Shown here: positions 36,145 to 46,545 of the stretch, piece by piece
Position numbering within the stretch: the first letter of the stretch is position 1
Layout: each line of letters begins with the position of its first letter
Assembly: GCF_900089755.1 (NCBI RefSeq)
Contig: NZ_FLOC01000015.1
Coordinates: 1 to 64,000 of the forward strand
Origin: Marinomonas aquimarina
GTDB lineage: Bacteria > Pseudomonadota > Gammaproteobacteria > Pseudomonadales > Marinomonadaceae
Length of the DNA stretch: 64,000 bases
Direction of reading: 5' to 3'
Made by a program: the position numbers and the translations under genes
Notes under the pieces: generated by a model
Told to the model about the DNA's origin: nothing
What the model saw: only the letters and a program-made list of their open reading frames with translations
Databases searched by the model: none

Positions 36145-36613
36145 GGGTCACCTCCAAAATTCGTCTTTCCAAACCGTCTTTGATATCGCGAATGACCGCT
36201 TCATGCTCTGGGGCAAACATGGCATGTACCACCAGATGCTTTTTATCTGGGGTGACGTCTAAGCTTAATGTGCCCGGGGTGAGAGAAACCATGTTGGCTA
36301 ACAGAGTAATTTCTAAGTCGGATTGGGCATCCAGCGGCACATAAATAATATCTGGCTCACTTAAATGGGTGGGCGTGATCACATCCCACACGACTTTAAG
36401 CACCGATACCACTAGCTCATAGAAGAAATACAGCAGCAAGCCAACGGCGGCACTGAATACGCGAAAGTAACTGTTCTTAATGCCAAACGGTTGACTTAAT
36501 CGCAGCGCGAAAAAGCCTGCCACAAAGCCAAGCACAAAGTTGATGCTGCTGTAGTTACCACTTAGCAACATCCAGCTCAGAGCGAGGAACAGGTTGAGGA
36601 AAAAGTAAATCAT
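36137..36613 (-). CDS. mrpE: Na+/H+ antiporter subunit MrpE
   Basis: A 158-aa protein: two N-terminal TM helices followed by a cytosolic domain with the family motif TLLANMVSLTPGTLSLDV. It overlaps mrpD by 4 bases and mrpF by 8. It is needed for assembly and activity of the Mrp complex in studied systems. Confidence 0.94.
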   Translation of the reverse strand: MIYFFLNLFLALSWMLLSGNYSSINFVLGFVAGFFALRLSQPFGIKNSYFRVFSAAVGLLLYFFYELVVSVLKVVWDVITPTHLSEPDIIYVPLDAQSDLEITLLANMVSLTPGTLSLDVTPDKKHLVVHAMFAPEHEAVIRDIKDGLERRILEVTRG

Positions 36614-38109
36614 GGTGCACCTCCCAGAACGGCTTGGATGTAGGCGTCAGGCACCAATAGCTGCTGCGCGGCGTGCTCTGCGAACTGATAGAAAGGCTCC
36701 GCGACCAGGCCGATCAGCAAGCTGAGGGCTGCCAACATCACGATAGGAAGGCTGTACAAATACAGCGTCGCTCGACTCAAGGCCTTGCTCTCAAGTTCAT
36801 CATTCGTTGGCTTTTTCCAGAACGCCTCGTTCCAGATTTTGCTCATGGAAAAAATGGTCAGTAAGCCAACTAATAATGCCGTCGCCGCGAGCCAATAGTC
36901 GCTCGTTTGTAAGCTTGCCTTGATGACGATAAATTTGCCCCAGAAGCCTGATAAGGGGGGAAAACCTGCCAGAGAAAAGGCGCTGATAAAGAACAAAAAG
37001 GCCAGCCAAGGCATGGCTTTGTAGGCACCGCCCAATTGTTTCAGGTGACTGGTGCCGTAGCGGCGCTCAATCAAACCGCCAATCAAAAACAGGTTCGCTT
37101 TGACCAAGATGTGGTGCACGACATAAAAAATGGCGCCAGCAATGGCCAAGGGGGTGTAGACCGCCAAGCCCATGATCATATAGCCGATTTGGCTGATGAT
37201 ATGAAACGACAGGATCTTTTTGATATCAAACTGACTTGCGGCGCCCAACACCCCAGTTAACATGGTTAAGGCGGCCACCCACATCAAAGTGCTTTGCCAG
37301 CCACTTTCATGCAGTGGGAAGACGAGCGTAAACACGCGCATCAAAGCGTAAACCCCCACCTTGGTCAGCAGGGCCGCAAACAAAGCCACTACAACATTAG
37401 GCAACGTGTGGTAAGACGCAGGCAGCCAAGCAAACAATGGGAACAATGCTGCTTTGATGGCGAAGGCAAACAGAAACAGACCGCTTAACAACACTTGCGA
37501 CTCTGGCGCAATCAAGGCTGCTTTAGTATTTAAGTCGGCTAAATTTAAGGTACCCGTGGCACCGTAGAGAAGACCAATGGCCAGGAGGAAGAATAGGGTG
37601 GAGATCAAATTCAACACCACATATTTTAAGGCCCCATCGATCTGAGTCTTATTGGCATCAAGGATCATCAGACCAAAAGATGCAATCAGCATGACCTCGA
37701 ACCAAACATAGAGGTTGAAAATATCGCCGGTCAGAAAAGCACCGTACACCCCCGCCAGCAGCACATGCATCAGTGCGTGGTAAGCGGTATAGGAATGCTT
37801 AGTGCGAATGTCAGCCATGGCATAAAAGACACTGATCGCACCGATGATGGCGGTAATCAGCACCATGGCAACGGTCAAGAAGTCGGCCACGAAGACAATC
37901 CCGAACGGTGCTTGCCATTGGCCAAAGGCCACCGCTTGCGGGCCATTGAGAATCACCTCATAGGTTAACAAGGCCGCAACAACCAAAGTAGCGCATACGC
38001 TTGTGGCGCTGATGAGGTCACAGAGCCATTTTCTACGTTGGCAGGTAAATACTGCCACTGCCGTCAGGAGCGACAATACAACGGGCAGCGTGAGCCAAAT
38101 AGTCGTCAT
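36610..38109 (-). CDS. mrpD: Na+/H+ antiporter subunit MrpD (NuoN/NuoM-like)
   Basis: A 499-aa protein with about 14 TM helices, related to the proton-pumping subunits of complex I. It carries the conserved Glu helix (YVWFEVMLIASFGLM), the central lysine helix (FAIKAALFPLFAWLP) and LSFHIISQIGYM. It overlaps mrpC and mrpE by 4 bases each. It forms one of the two ion-translocating modules, with MrpA. Confidence 0.95.
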   Translation of the reverse strand: MTTIWLTLPVVLSLLTAVAVFTCQRRKWLCDLISATSVCATLVVAALLTYEVILNGPQAVAFGQWQAPFGIVFVADFLTVAMVLITAIIGAISVFYAMADIRTKHSYTAYHALMHVLLAGVYGAFLTGDIFNLYVWFEVMLIASFGLMILDANKTQIDGALKYVVLNLISTLFFLLAIGLLYGATGTLNLADLNTKAALIAPESQVLLSGLFLFAFAIKAALFPLFAWLPASYHTLPNVVVALFAALLTKVGVYALMRVFTLVFPLHESGWQSTLMWVAALTMLTGVLGAASQFDIKKILSFHIISQIGYMIMGLAVYTPLAIAGAIFYVVHHILVKANLFLIGGLIERRYGTSHLKQLGGAYKAMPWLAFLFFISAFSLAGFPPLSGFWGKFIVIKASLQTSDYWLAATALLVGLLTIFSMSKIWNEAFWKKPTNDELESKALSRATLYLYSLPIVMLAALSLLIGLVAEPFYQFAEHAAQQLLVPDAYIQAVLGGAP

Positions 38110-38459
38110 TCATCCTCCTCAGAACGTTTCATATCATCCACATCGGCTGAGCCAGTTTGATAATAAGCGCGGTAAAACAGCAATAAAGCAAAAATCAGCA
38201 AGCCAAAGCCAATGACAATCGCTGTCAGGATCAACGCCTGTGGTAAAGGATTGGCTGCTCCGTCTGGGGGCAGCGTGGCGTCAGCTCCGATCAAAGGTAA
38301 TAGCCCAGGTGTTAAGCGCCCAGCGGTGAAGATGGCTAGGTTTAACGCGCTGCTAAGCAGGATAAGACCAAATAACACTCGTAAAACGTGGCGTTCCAGC
38401 AGCAAATAAATACCGGCGGCGACTAACACGCCCACCACTAAGCTCCATAAAACTTCCAT
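38106..38459 (-). CDS. mrpC: Na+/H+ antiporter subunit MrpC (NuoK-like)
   Basis: A 117-aa protein with three TM helices and the motif DPLPQALILTAIVIGFG-type (here NPLPQALILTAIVI), as in MrpC and NuoK. Its start shares a base with the mrpA stop. It has an acidic tail (SEEDE). Confidence 0.94.
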   Translation of the reverse strand: MEVLWSLVVGVLVAAGIYLLLERHVLRVLFGLILLSSALNLAIFTAGRLTPGLLPLIGADATLPPDGAANPLPQALILTAIVIGFGLLIFALLLFYRAYYQTGSADVDDMKRSEEDE

Positions 38460-41116
38460 CAGTCGAGTACCTCATTGACACGTAATAAGATTCCCATTAC
38501 TCCGCCAATGATGGCGAAATAAATACCCACATCAAATAGTAGCGGCGTGCCCAATGGCAGCACGTCTTTCCACCACAAACCGGTCAGGAACGGCAAATGG
38601 AAAGCCATGCTTAGGAGTCCGGCAATAAAGCTCAAGCAGATACCAAACATGGCAATGCCCATCGGCGAATAGTGTAAACGGTCCCGCACGTACTTAGGCG
38701 ACTTGGCAAACATCAGCAGCGCTAGACCAATGACTGCAATCAGCGCTCCAATAAAGCCTCCGCCCGGTTCATTGTGGCCGCGCATCAACAAGTACACAGA
38801 GAACACCAGCATTAACGTCGAAACGATCTGTGCTGTTGTGGTGAAAATCAGAGAGTGAACGGGGGCACGTTTGTAATTTTGACTGCTTAACAAACTGATC
38901 GCGGCAATCCCTGCGATGACCACGACAATCATTTCCCCTAAGGTATCGATGGCACGGAAGTCCACTAAGATGACATTCACAATGTTGCGGCCATGGCCTT
39001 CTGGCAGGCTGTTGTTGGCAAAGAACTGCGCCAACGTCGGATCCAAAGGTTGTGCGGTAATGTTGATTAGCAAGGCGGACACAGACAAGCCAACGCCCCC
39101 CGCAATCACGGCATGCAACAGGCGGCGTTTTTTAGAGTGGCGTACCACCGTCGTCAGCCTTGGCATGTGACGCATCAGTAAGACCACAAACACCACCATT
39201 AAGGTTTCCACCAACAGCAAGGTTTTGGCGACGTCGGCCGCACTGTACAGCATAAATACCAAGGTGGTCATAAAACCCACCATGCTAAGGGACGCGACGG
39301 CTAATAGGCGCGAGTGGGATAAGGTACAAACTAGGGCCGCCGAGATCAGCAAGAGCGCGATGGCAATTTCATAGAAGTTGAGCTGGAACAGTTCCATTAA
39401 CCGTTCGGGGGCAATCATCAATGGCTGACTGAGTAGGATAACCGCCAACACTACGCTGAACATTAGTACGTAGTTGCTCAGACGCTTTTGCTGTAAACAA
39501 CGTGTCTGCCAGGTCGCTAGGCGCATTAAGCCGTTCATGATCAGATCGAAAACAGCTTCCGCGTTGGGCAAGATCGCTTTCTTTTGTTTGGCTAACCAGC
39601 GTGGGTAGAGGGCGTAAACGGCTCCCCCTAACAGCAGGGTCAGCACACTTAATAACAACGGCAGGTTAATACCATGCCAAAACTTACTGGCATCAGGCGT
39701 GGCCGCAGGCAAACTTGATATCACCCCTGGAATAATGATCTGACTGTTGAGCCAGCCAAGTCCCAACACCGGCGCCGCGACACTGCCTACGGCAAGCAAC
39801 ATGGCTGGCAGCCATAAGCCTTTCGACGACTCAACTTGCTTGACGACAATGGGTTCTCGTTGGTAATTGGCAAAGAACGGCTTGTAAATAATGGCAATGG
39901 CAAGGGCCACCATAAACACGTTGGCCAGCATTAACACTGCTGTGATCAGGCCACTGGCTTCCAGTCCTGACTTGTACATATATTCCTTGCTTAAGAAGCC
40001 CAGCAATGGCGGTACGCCAGATTTCGACAGGGCGGCCAAGATGGCGGCCACCAAACTGAGCACCAACACCGCACGTAGGCCGTGCAACTTTCTGATGTCG
40101 CGTGTACCAGTGGCCTTATCGATATTGCCCACCACCATAAATAAAGCGGCTTTATAAAAGGAATGCGCCAAGATGAATAGTAGCGCTGCGGTGAGGGCAA
40201 ACTCAGTGCCAATACCGATCAGCAGTACCAGCTCCCCTAGCGCCACATTGGTGCTGTAAGCCAGCATTAACTTTAAATCGGTTTGTTTGATTGCTAAGAG
40301 AGCGCACCAAATAGCAGTAAACCCACCCACTATCACTAAGGCGTAGAACCAAACCTCACTATCTGAGTAAACCGGAGACAGCCGAGCCAGCAGGTACACC
40401 CCAGCTTTGACCATGGTCGCAGAATGCAGGTAGGCGCTCACCGGCGTTGGCGCCGCCATGGCATTCGGCAGCCAGAAGTGGAATGGGAACTGGGCCGACT
40501 TGGTGAACACACCCAACAAAATCAAAAGCAGGGAAGTCACAAACCATGGATGATCGGCAATTTGCTCGGTTTGTTGCAGGATGACACTGACTTCGTAACT
40601 GCCCGCCATCTGGCCAAGAAAGATTAAGCCAGCTAGGAAGGCTAATCCGCCGGCACCTGTGACCAACAGTGATTGCAGTGCCTTTTTGCGTGATTCGTTT
40701 TGTTCGTGGTTAAAACCAATCAGTAAATAGGAGGTAATGGTGGTGAGTTCCCAAAACACAAACAGCAGCAGAATATTATCGCTGGTCACCAACCCCAGCA
40801 TGGAAAGCATAAACAGCGTCAGATAGAGGTGAAAGGAAAAACGGCCCCCGTCACCACGCATATACGCCAGCGCATAGAATTGTATCAATGCGCCAATGCC
40901 AGTTATTAAGCCTGCAAACAGAAAGGACAGACCATCCAAGCGAAAGCTTAAGTTAATATCAAGCCCTGGGATCCAATGACCTTGCCAACTCACGCCTTCA
41001 GGCTGATACCAGCTTAAAATGCTGAACAGCAAAACAATTGGTATTAATGGAAAAATGAGCAACGAGACGTGCTTTTGCGAGTTCGGTGTTTCGGGACTAT
41101 CGGTAATGTTATCCAC
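38459..41116 (-). CDS. mrpA: Na+/H+ antiporter subunit MrpA fused with MrpB
   Basis: An 885-aa polytopic protein. A NuoL-like antiporter domain (about 1-500) has [42 protein letters not shown] (K and E helices) and [15 protein letters not shown]4040/MbhD-like region follows near 600-680. A C-terminal MnhB-type domain (about 740-880) has [18 protein letters not shown]. MrpA-MrpB fusion is usual in the six-gene mrp operons of proteobacteria. I chose GTG at 41116 (GGAGGG 6 bases upstream) over longer starts. It is the first gene of the operon. Mrp exchanges cytoplasmic Na+ for H+ and supports salt and alkali tolerance. Confidence 0.94.
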   Translation of the reverse strand: MDNITDSPETPNSQKHVSLLIFPLIPIVLLFSILSWYQPEGVSWQGHWIPGLDINLSFRLDGLSFLFAGLITGIGALIQFYALAYMRGDGGRFSFHLYLTLFMLSMLGLVTSDNILLLFVFWELTTITSYLLIGFNHEQNESRKKALQSLLVTGAGGLAFLAGLIFLGQMAGSYEVSVILQQTEQIADHPWFVTSLLLILLGVFTKSAQFPFHFWLPNAMAAPTPVSAYLHSATMVKAGVYLLARLSPVYSDSEVWFYALVIVGGFTAIWCALLAIKQTDLKLMLAYSTNVALGELVLLIGIGTEFALTAALLFILAHSFYKAALFMVVGNIDKATGTRDIRKLHGLRAVLVLSLVAAILAALSKSGVPPLLGFLSKEYMYKSGLEASGLITAVLMLANVFMVALAIAIIYKPFFANYQREPIVVKQVESSKGLWLPAMLLAVGSVAAPVLGLGWLNSQIIIPGVISSLPAATPDASKFWHGINLPLLLSVLTLLLGGAVYALYPRWLAKQKKAILPNAEAVFDLIMNGLMRLATWQTRCLQQKRLSNYVLMFSVVLAVILLSQPLMIAPERLMELFQLNFYEIAIALLLISAALVCTLSHSRLLAVASLSMVGFMTTLVFMLYSAADVAKTLLLVETLMVVFVVLLMRHMPRLTTVVRHSKKRRLLHAVIAGGVGLSVSALLINITAQPLDPTLAQFFANNSLPEGHGRNIVNVILVDFRAIDTLGEMIVVVIAGIAAISLLSSQNYKRAPVHSLIFTTTAQIVSTLMLVFSVYLLMRGHNEPGGGFIGALIAVIGLALLMFAKSPKYVRDRLHYSPMGIAMFGICLSFIAGLLSMAFHLPFLTGLWWKDVLPLGTPLLFDVGIYFAIIGGVMGILLRVNEVLD

Positions 41117-41613
41117 TATTTCCCTCCAAAACATAACCTTGGTGCAATGCAATCTAACGTTTAGACCTTTAGTGCTGTAAGAGTTTCCCTAATGAATCAA
41201 AAAAAACGAAATTTTGGGCATTAAATCCAGTACGTGGAATCTTGAGAAATGGACCATTGAAAGGCGGCGGCTTAACGATATTTTTTTGCTGCATAAGCAT
41301 TGATCACTTACTTCGAAAGTAGACTCAGATTGCCATTTATTCAAGTGGCTAAAGGGGAAGTGCAGCGCCTAAACAGTGTTTGGAAGGCATTGGTTTCGTT
41401 GAATTTTACTCTGTGATGGAAGATTTCAGCGGCATGATGTAGGGGGATATCAAACAGGCATTCTGATGGACCATGGATGGTGATCAGTGAGGTCATGAAG
41501 GGGCAGGACACGAGCGCCTAGCGTGGCGTGCACGTCAGCTCTCATTTTGTTGCATTCTCTCTAGATAGCCAATGTGCTTTAATATGCGAAAGAAAATTGG
41601 TCTGAGGTTGGTT
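41117..41613. other. Intergenic region without a recognisable gene
   Basis: About 500 bases that should include the mrp promoter at the left. Reading all frames gave only short pieces interrupted by stops, for example around 41350-41520 on the plus strand, which I could not identify. Nothing else can be supported. Confidence 0.5.
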
Positions 41614-41892
41614 ATGGCGAAGTTTGTTTTCTCAAAAGCATTAAAATTGGTATCGGTGGCGCTATTGGCGTCTTCCACGTTGGCGGTCAACGCAGCGGAA
41701 CGTGAAGCCGATGATTGTACAGAACGACTTGAGAAGTACTTAACCACCCTGCGTGACAATGTGGCTTCTGATTACATTGCACCGCGCCAAAAAGAAGCCT
41801 CACAGAAGCTGCTTGATAAAGCCGCGCGCTTGAAGGCCAACACCGAGTACCATTACACCGATTGTGCTGTATTTGATAAATTATTGTTCTAA
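41614..41892 (+). CDS. Small secreted protein of unknown function
   Basis: A 92-aa protein with a signal peptide (about 1-28, cleavage near VNA|AE) and a mature domain of about 64 residues that is charged and helical, with two cysteines (DDCTERL.. and YTDCAVF) that could form a disulfide in the periplasm. The ATG at 41614 follows GAGG at a fair distance; a longer in-frame start exists but has no ribosome site. I do not recognise the family. A strong terminator follows. Confidence 0.7.
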   Translation: MAKFVFSKALKLVSVALLASSTLAVNAAEREADDCTERLEKYLTTLRDNVASDYIAPRQKEASQKLLDKAARLKANTEYHYTDCAVFDKLLF

Positions 41893-41908
41893 TAATGTCG
41901 AACACTTA

Positions 41909-41946
41909 GCATTAAAAAAGCTGGCCTAGGCCAGCTTTTTTAATGC
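41909..41946. terminator. Bidirectional intrinsic terminator
   Basis: A 38-bp perfect palindrome: arms of 18 bases with a GC core AGCTGGCC/GGCCAGCT flanked by A6 and T6. It lies between two convergent genes and can terminate both. Confidence 0.95.
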
Positions 41947-41967
41947 GCCAAAGACCCCATAACCTGC

Positions 41968-44250
41968 TTAGTAGACCATGCGTAATTGCTTGGCTTTTTC
42001 ATGTTGGTTGCAGGTCCACTCTGAAATCGGTGAAGGCTTGCCGAAGTAGTAGCCTTGTAAGGTATCACAACCCAAACCAATCAAAAGGTTGGCTTGTTCA
42101 CGGGTTTCAATCCCTTCGGCAATGACGCTCATATTCAGGGATCTGGCCAGTTGCACCGTGGATTTAACAATGTCTAGGTGACGTTTGTCATCGGGTAGTG
42201 GCGCGACAAAACGGCGATCAATCTTAAGAATGTTGGCGGGAATGTCGATCAGTTGGCCCATGGACGCTTGTCCGGTACCGAAGTCATCAATGGCAATGGA
42301 ATAGCCATACTGAGACAGGGCGCGCAGACGTTTATGAATGAGTGGGTTCGTCATCACTGGGCTGGTTTCAGTGATTTCCAGCTCCAGCATTTCACTCAGC
42401 CATGGCCGTTCCGACGTCATCGACATCATCAGAGCAAAGAAGACATCGTTCATGAGTTCTTGGCCGGCAAGGTTAAAGGCAATCGGTGTCTTAATGCTTT
42501 CCGCATGCCATTCTTCTAACACTGCGACCAACTGTTTGAGCAAATTCTCAGCCAGCTTAGGTAGTAGACCTAACTCTTCGGCGAGTTTGATGAACACGAT
42601 TGGCGACACAAAGGTGCCGTCTTCCAGCTGCCAGCGCGCCAAGGCTTCAAACGAGCGAATGTCACCAGATGACACCACCTGAGGTTGCAGCCATAACTGG
42701 ATCTGTTTGTTTTTAATCGCTTCGCCTAGTGCTAGGCCTAATTTGTGCTCTTGGATGAGTTTCGCTTCCAGTTGTTGATCAAAGAAAGCGATACGTTCTG
42801 CTGAGGTGGAGTATTCCAAGGCCATTTCACAGCGCTCAAGAAGCTCTTCGGCGGTTTCTCCTTCATTCTGGTAATAGGCGACACCGATCTGATAGTCGAT
42901 ATTGAGCACATCATCGCCAATGCGGATTTGTTCCGGTAAGACCGACTTTATGAGCGTACGCAGATTACGTTGAATCAGATAGGTTTGTCCCACCGGCATA
43001 AAACAGGCGAATTTCACACCACGTAAACGGCCAGAGATGGTTTTGTCAGATAGGCGCGATTGCAGGGTGCGGGAGAAATTAAGAATCACACGGTTCGCTT
43101 GATCACGGCCATATTGCTTATTTAGCAGCTTAAACTGACTGATGCGGATGATGAACATCGCGCCGGTGTAATAGTCCGATACATTGTGAATGCGATGATT
43201 CACCTGATTGCAAAAATTCTGATGGTTTGGAAGACGTGTCAGTGAGTCAAAGTGCGCTAAGCGAGAATTGGTTTGTTGCGTGTTCTCAAGCTCTTCGGTC
43301 AGGGCACGCAGATGAGTGATGTCCTGTAGATGAAGCACATAATGGCCATGGGTGGTTAGGCTAGAGCGGTGTACTTCCAAAAAATTTTTGGTGTTCGACT
43401 TTAATACGCACTCAGACACATTGCTTTGCCAAAAGAAACGGTTCGATGAATCTGAGATGGAGGCAATCCAATCATTGATTTTAGTGCCTTCGATCGCCTC
43501 ACAGGCAACGCTTGGAAACAGATCCAACGCTTTCTGGTTCAGCTTAATAATGACACCGCGTTTATCACACAGCAGGGTCGGCGTGCCCGTATGTTCGAAG
43601 ATCTCTTCGTACAAATCCGAGTGGTGGTTAATGCTTTTGGCCAGCTCTTTAAGGCGGTTAATACTGCGTTGCAAGGTTTTGATCAAGCGCGAAATGGCCA
43701 TCGGCAAAGCCACATTGAACAATGCGAAGACCAACAATTGAGCGTATAAACCACTGAAAGTGGTGCTTGTGAGGGCTGCGGAGCCGACACTCTGAGAAAG
43801 GTGTAGGCTCATAGCAAGCGTGATTAGATTGGCCACGCTAAAGAATAAAGAAACCTTAAAACGATAAAACAGTCGTGTTAGCAGTGGCAACGAATAGAGC
43901 AAAATAACGCCAAGCTGTAAACTACTGCTCTGTTCTGAAAAGCCGACCAGCACCACTCCCGACACAGCGATAGTCGCCATTAATATCAGTGAAGCATGTC
44001 GGTCAAAATTTCTAGAGGAGGCAAGCAGTAGGATCAACAGGAGTGAACAGCCGATCCCCGAGGCGGTAACGAGGTAAGCGGAATCGGTACCATCTAATAA
44101 AAGGGTACTGTGAAGAGTGAACGCTGACACAACTAATAAGCTTGCACTTAGCAAAATTCGCAGTGCGCTTATACGGAAGCTTTTAGGATCCCCAGACTCG
44201 TGCTCAGCGTCATCAATTACAAAAAACTGCTTTAAAAAGTTTAATAACAT
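41968..44250 (-). CDS. Membrane PAS-(degenerate GGDEF)-EAL protein
   Basis: A 760-aa protein from the ATG at 44250 (a TTG start 51 bases upstream is possible; no strong ribosome site at either). Five or six TM helices lie near residues 25-190. A PAS domain follows (about 215-330). A GGDEF-fold domain (about 345-500) has its signature replaced by RGVKF, so it should not make c-di-GMP. The EAL domain (about 515-755) has an intact FEALARW, ELEITE, DDFGTG and KIDRRFV, so it should be a phosphodiesterase. The degenerate GGDEF may bind GTP as a regulator, as known for PdeA-like proteins (inference). Confidence 0.9.
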   Translation of the reverse strand: MLLNFLKQFFVIDDAEHESGDPKSFRISALRILLSASLLVVSAFTLHSTLLLDGTDSAYLVTASGIGCSLLLILLLASSRNFDRHASLILMATIAVSGVVLVGFSEQSSSLQLGVILLYSLPLLTRLFYRFKVSLFFSVANLITLAMSLHLSQSVGSAALTSTTFSGLYAQLLVFALFNVALPMAISRLIKTLQRSINRLKELAKSINHHSDLYEEIFEHTGTPTLLCDKRGVIIKLNQKALDLFPSVACEAIEGTKINDWIASISDSSNRFFWQSNVSECVLKSNTKNFLEVHRSSLTTHGHYVLHLQDITHLRALTEELENTQQTNSRLAHFDSLTRLPNHQNFCNQVNHRIHNVSDYYTGAMFIIRISQFKLLNKQYGRDQANRVILNFSRTLQSRLSDKTISGRLRGVKFACFMPVGQTYLIQRNLRTLIKSVLPEQIRIGDDVLNIDYQIGVAYYQNEGETAEELLERCEMALEYSTSAERIAFFDQQLEAKLIQEHKLGLALGEAIKNKQIQLWLQPQVVSSGDIRSFEALARWQLEDGTFVSPIVFIKLAEELGLLPKLAENLLKQLVAVLEEWHAESIKTPIAFNLAGQELMNDVFFALMMSMTSERPWLSEMLELEITETSPVMTNPLIHKRLRALSQYGYSIAIDDFGTGQASMGQLIDIPANILKIDRRFVAPLPDDKRHLDIVKSTVQLARSLNMSVIAEGIETREQANLLIGLGCDTLQGYYFGKPSPISEWTCNQHEKAKQLRMVY

Positions 44251-44370
44251 CAAACTACTACAATCAGATTCGTGGTCGCTATAACAGCACGAAATGTGCA
44301 AGCTAACCCATCAACATTACCGAAAAAAACTGCGTCTGACCATCCTGAGTATGATGCAATTTGTTAAAAC

Positions 44371-45486
44371 TTATATATTTATGTCAATTCGCCTCAAATG
44401 ATTATCCCAATGAATGTCGGCGAGTTGATTCAGCTGGCTAATATTCTGTGTACGCGGTGTTGAAATCAACTGTTTACCTGTGCCACTGGTCAAGACAAAC
44501 TGATCTTTCTTATTTGTTGCAACCAAACCGCACACATCACGGCAATTATCCACACCAAGAAAGGCTCTTGTTGGTACATCCCAATAGGCAACAAAGCCGC
44601 CCCGTGGGGTGCTGATGGCTAACGTTTTACCACTCTTGTCGAAACACACACTGCCGCAGTACTGTTTGAAACGCGCGCGAACGTGTTCAGGCATGTCCAA
44701 GTATTCGAGGGCATCCGAATCGACCGAGGCGAGGGCGACCAATGGCACCTTGTCCCATAATTCGCCTTGGTATTGAAAGCCTAACGCGACCACTCCTTGA
44801 GCATTCACATCGAGATGGCGAATGCTCAACTGATGCAGAGATGGCTCATGTTGAGCTTGGTTGATCACACTACCGTCTGATAATGACAGAAATGTTACAT
44901 TTGGGCTCATGGAGTCTAAGTTCATGATCTCTCGATCATTATCGGGATGGGTACGCAGGCCTCCATTGGCAATGACAAGGGTATCTGGGGTTAATAATAC
45001 CGATTCATGGGGGCCAATCCCGCCGCTGCTGTATTCGTTTAATACCTGTCCCTCTGGCCAGGCACGAACCACGACTTTTCCGGCGCCAGTAGGGAAATGG
45101 TTCTCTTGTGTGATCAAACGTGTGCCATCTTGAGAAAACACTGCATGGCCATAAAAGTGGTGTTCCGCTAATGGCTCAATGCGCTGGATGGCTTGTCCGG
45201 TGAAGGGATTGAAAAAATCCATATAAAAGCCAGGGCGGCGGGCCACAGCACCGACCACGGAATGGGTCGGGTGCACCACCGGGGCATGGGCGCGATCAGG
45301 CAATGGCATCGACCAAAGTAATTTGCCATGACTGCCAAACGCGCCAATAAAATGCTCCGTTTTACTTTTCGAAAACGCTGAAAAAAACAGCTCGCCTTGG
45401 GCTTCAATGGGCATACTCGAAGCCCAAGTCGGGATTGATAGGGCGGCCAAAGACGAGGCCAGAAACGCGCGACGACTTAGCTGCAT
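44371..45486 (-). CDS. DUF1513 beta-propeller-like protein with Tat signal
   Basis: A 371-aa protein. The twin-arginine leader SRRAFLASSLAAL indicates folded export, and the body reads as WD/YVTN-like repeats (HAPVVHP.., GHAVFSQDGTRLITQEN). DUF1513 genes recur as the last gene of imelysin/DUF1111 iron operons, as here. The exact role is unknown. It lies 3 bases after the second imelysin gene. Confidence 0.85.
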   Translation of the reverse strand: MQLSRRAFLASSLAALSIPTWASSMPIEAQGELFFSAFSKSKTEHFIGAFGSHGKLLWSMPLPDRAHAPVVHPTHSVVGAVARRPGFYMDFFNPFTGQAIQRIEPLAEHHFYGHAVFSQDGTRLITQENHFPTGAGKVVVRAWPEGQVLNEYSSGGIGPHESVLLTPDTLVIANGGLRTHPDNDREIMNLDSMSPNVTFLSLSDGSVINQAQHEPSLHQLSIRHLDVNAQGVVALGFQYQGELWDKVPLVALASVDSDALEYLDMPEHVRARFKQYCGSVCFDKSGKTLAISTPRGGFVAYWDVPTRAFLGVDNCRDVCGLVATNKKDQFVLTSGTGKQLISTPRTQNISQLNQLADIHWDNHLRRIDINI

Positions 45487-45489
45487 AGA

Positions 45490-46545
45490 TCAATCTCCGT
45501 CACGGCTGTTAAAACCAATTTGGAAGCCCATGGAGGTGACCAAGTTGGTCAGCTGTGTTTGGCTATTGGAAATAGACTGTACCAATGGCTTCGCCATCTC
45601 CACACGTTCGGCCTGAGTGTATTGCCCTGTGAAATAGTCCTTTGGTAATTGCAGTGCCAGTTTAACGTTATCTGCCAATGCCGCTTCCAATGCCTGTGCG
45701 AGCTCGGGTTGTTCGGCCATGGCGGTATCAAATAGCGATGGCTGACCGAGATGGTACAGGGTGCGGTAAGCTTTTAGGTTGGTCTCGATAGCCGGCAGGG
45801 ATTGTTCACTGCGGTAAAACTCGGCTAGTTTTAAGTTTGGCTGGCCTTTGTAACCAATGGGGGTCTCTAACTTGGCATCTTTGACCACCGACATATGTTC
45901 TAGCCATTGTTGTACCAGTAACTCAACAACCAAATGTTCGGCGCTCTCGGTTGAGCCTTCTTCTGGGAAAATCCAATCGGTGGCTTTGCTTTGCTGCCAT
46001 TGCGTAAGCACGTCATGAGTGGTCTGTGCGTGATGACGACTGATGGCCTCCAAGACTTCACAGTCACTGGGCTTGCGAATGACGTTGAAATCACCATGGT
46101 ACAGAAGCGATTCGATGGCGGTCATACCACGCACGGCAATGCTGGCGGAAGTCCAGAATTTTGGCGTTGTCATGGTGCTTGGGTCCATGCTTAAAGTGCG
46201 CAATTGGCGCTGAGTGACCCCTTTCTTATCGGGCCAGTATTCGTAGGCGTAGTAGCGCATAAAGTAGGTGACAGGGCCGAAGTTTAACCACTGTACCTGT
46301 TGCCAATGGGCAAGGTTGTCATTAAAAGCCTGCTTGGCAGTGGCTAAATTGGCGCTGTTAGGCGCAGCACAAAGGGTCGCGGTGGCATCGGCTAAGGCGT
46401 TTGCACTGCTGCTAAAGCTTTCATACTTTGGCACTATGTACTGGGATTGCATTTGCTCGAGTGTATCGTCCCATTGGTTGGCGAAGGCAGAGCTTGCCGC
46501 CAGCAAAGCGGCCGTTGCTGTGAGGGCTTTTTTCGTCATTGACAT
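45490..46545 (-). CDS. Imelysin-family periplasmic protein (second copy, atypical motif)
   Basis: A 351-aa protein starting at the ATG that overlaps the previous stop (TGATG), with signal peptide 1-22 (SAFA|NQW). It has the helical imelysin/peptidase M75 pattern (WLNFGP, RGMTAIESLLY). The GxHxxE motif of the family is GMTAIE here, so the His metal ligand is missing, in contrast to the first imelysin in this operon. It is probably a structural or binding partner in iron uptake rather than a peptidase. Confidence 0.85.
   Translation of the reverse strand: MSMTKKALTATAALLAASSAFANQWDDTLEQMQSQYIVPKYESFSSSANALADATATLCAAPNSANLATAKQAFNDNLAHWQQVQWLNFGPVTYFMRYYAYEYWPDKKGVTQRQLRTLSMDPSTMTTPKFWTSASIAVRGMTAIESLLYHGDFNVIRKPSDCEVLEAISRHHAQTTHDVLTQWQQSKATDWIFPEEGSTESAEHLVVELLVQQWLEHMSVVKDAKLETPIGYKGQPNLKLAEFYRSEQSLPAIETNLKAYRTLYHLGQPSLFDTAMAEQPELAQALEAALADNVKLALQLPKDYFTGQYTQAERVEMAKPLVQSISNSQTQLTNLVTSMGFQIGFNSRDGD

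Noticed and set aside
41350..41520. Decayed transposase or gene fragment
   Set aside because: Short open pieces with stops in every frame and no recognisable motif.
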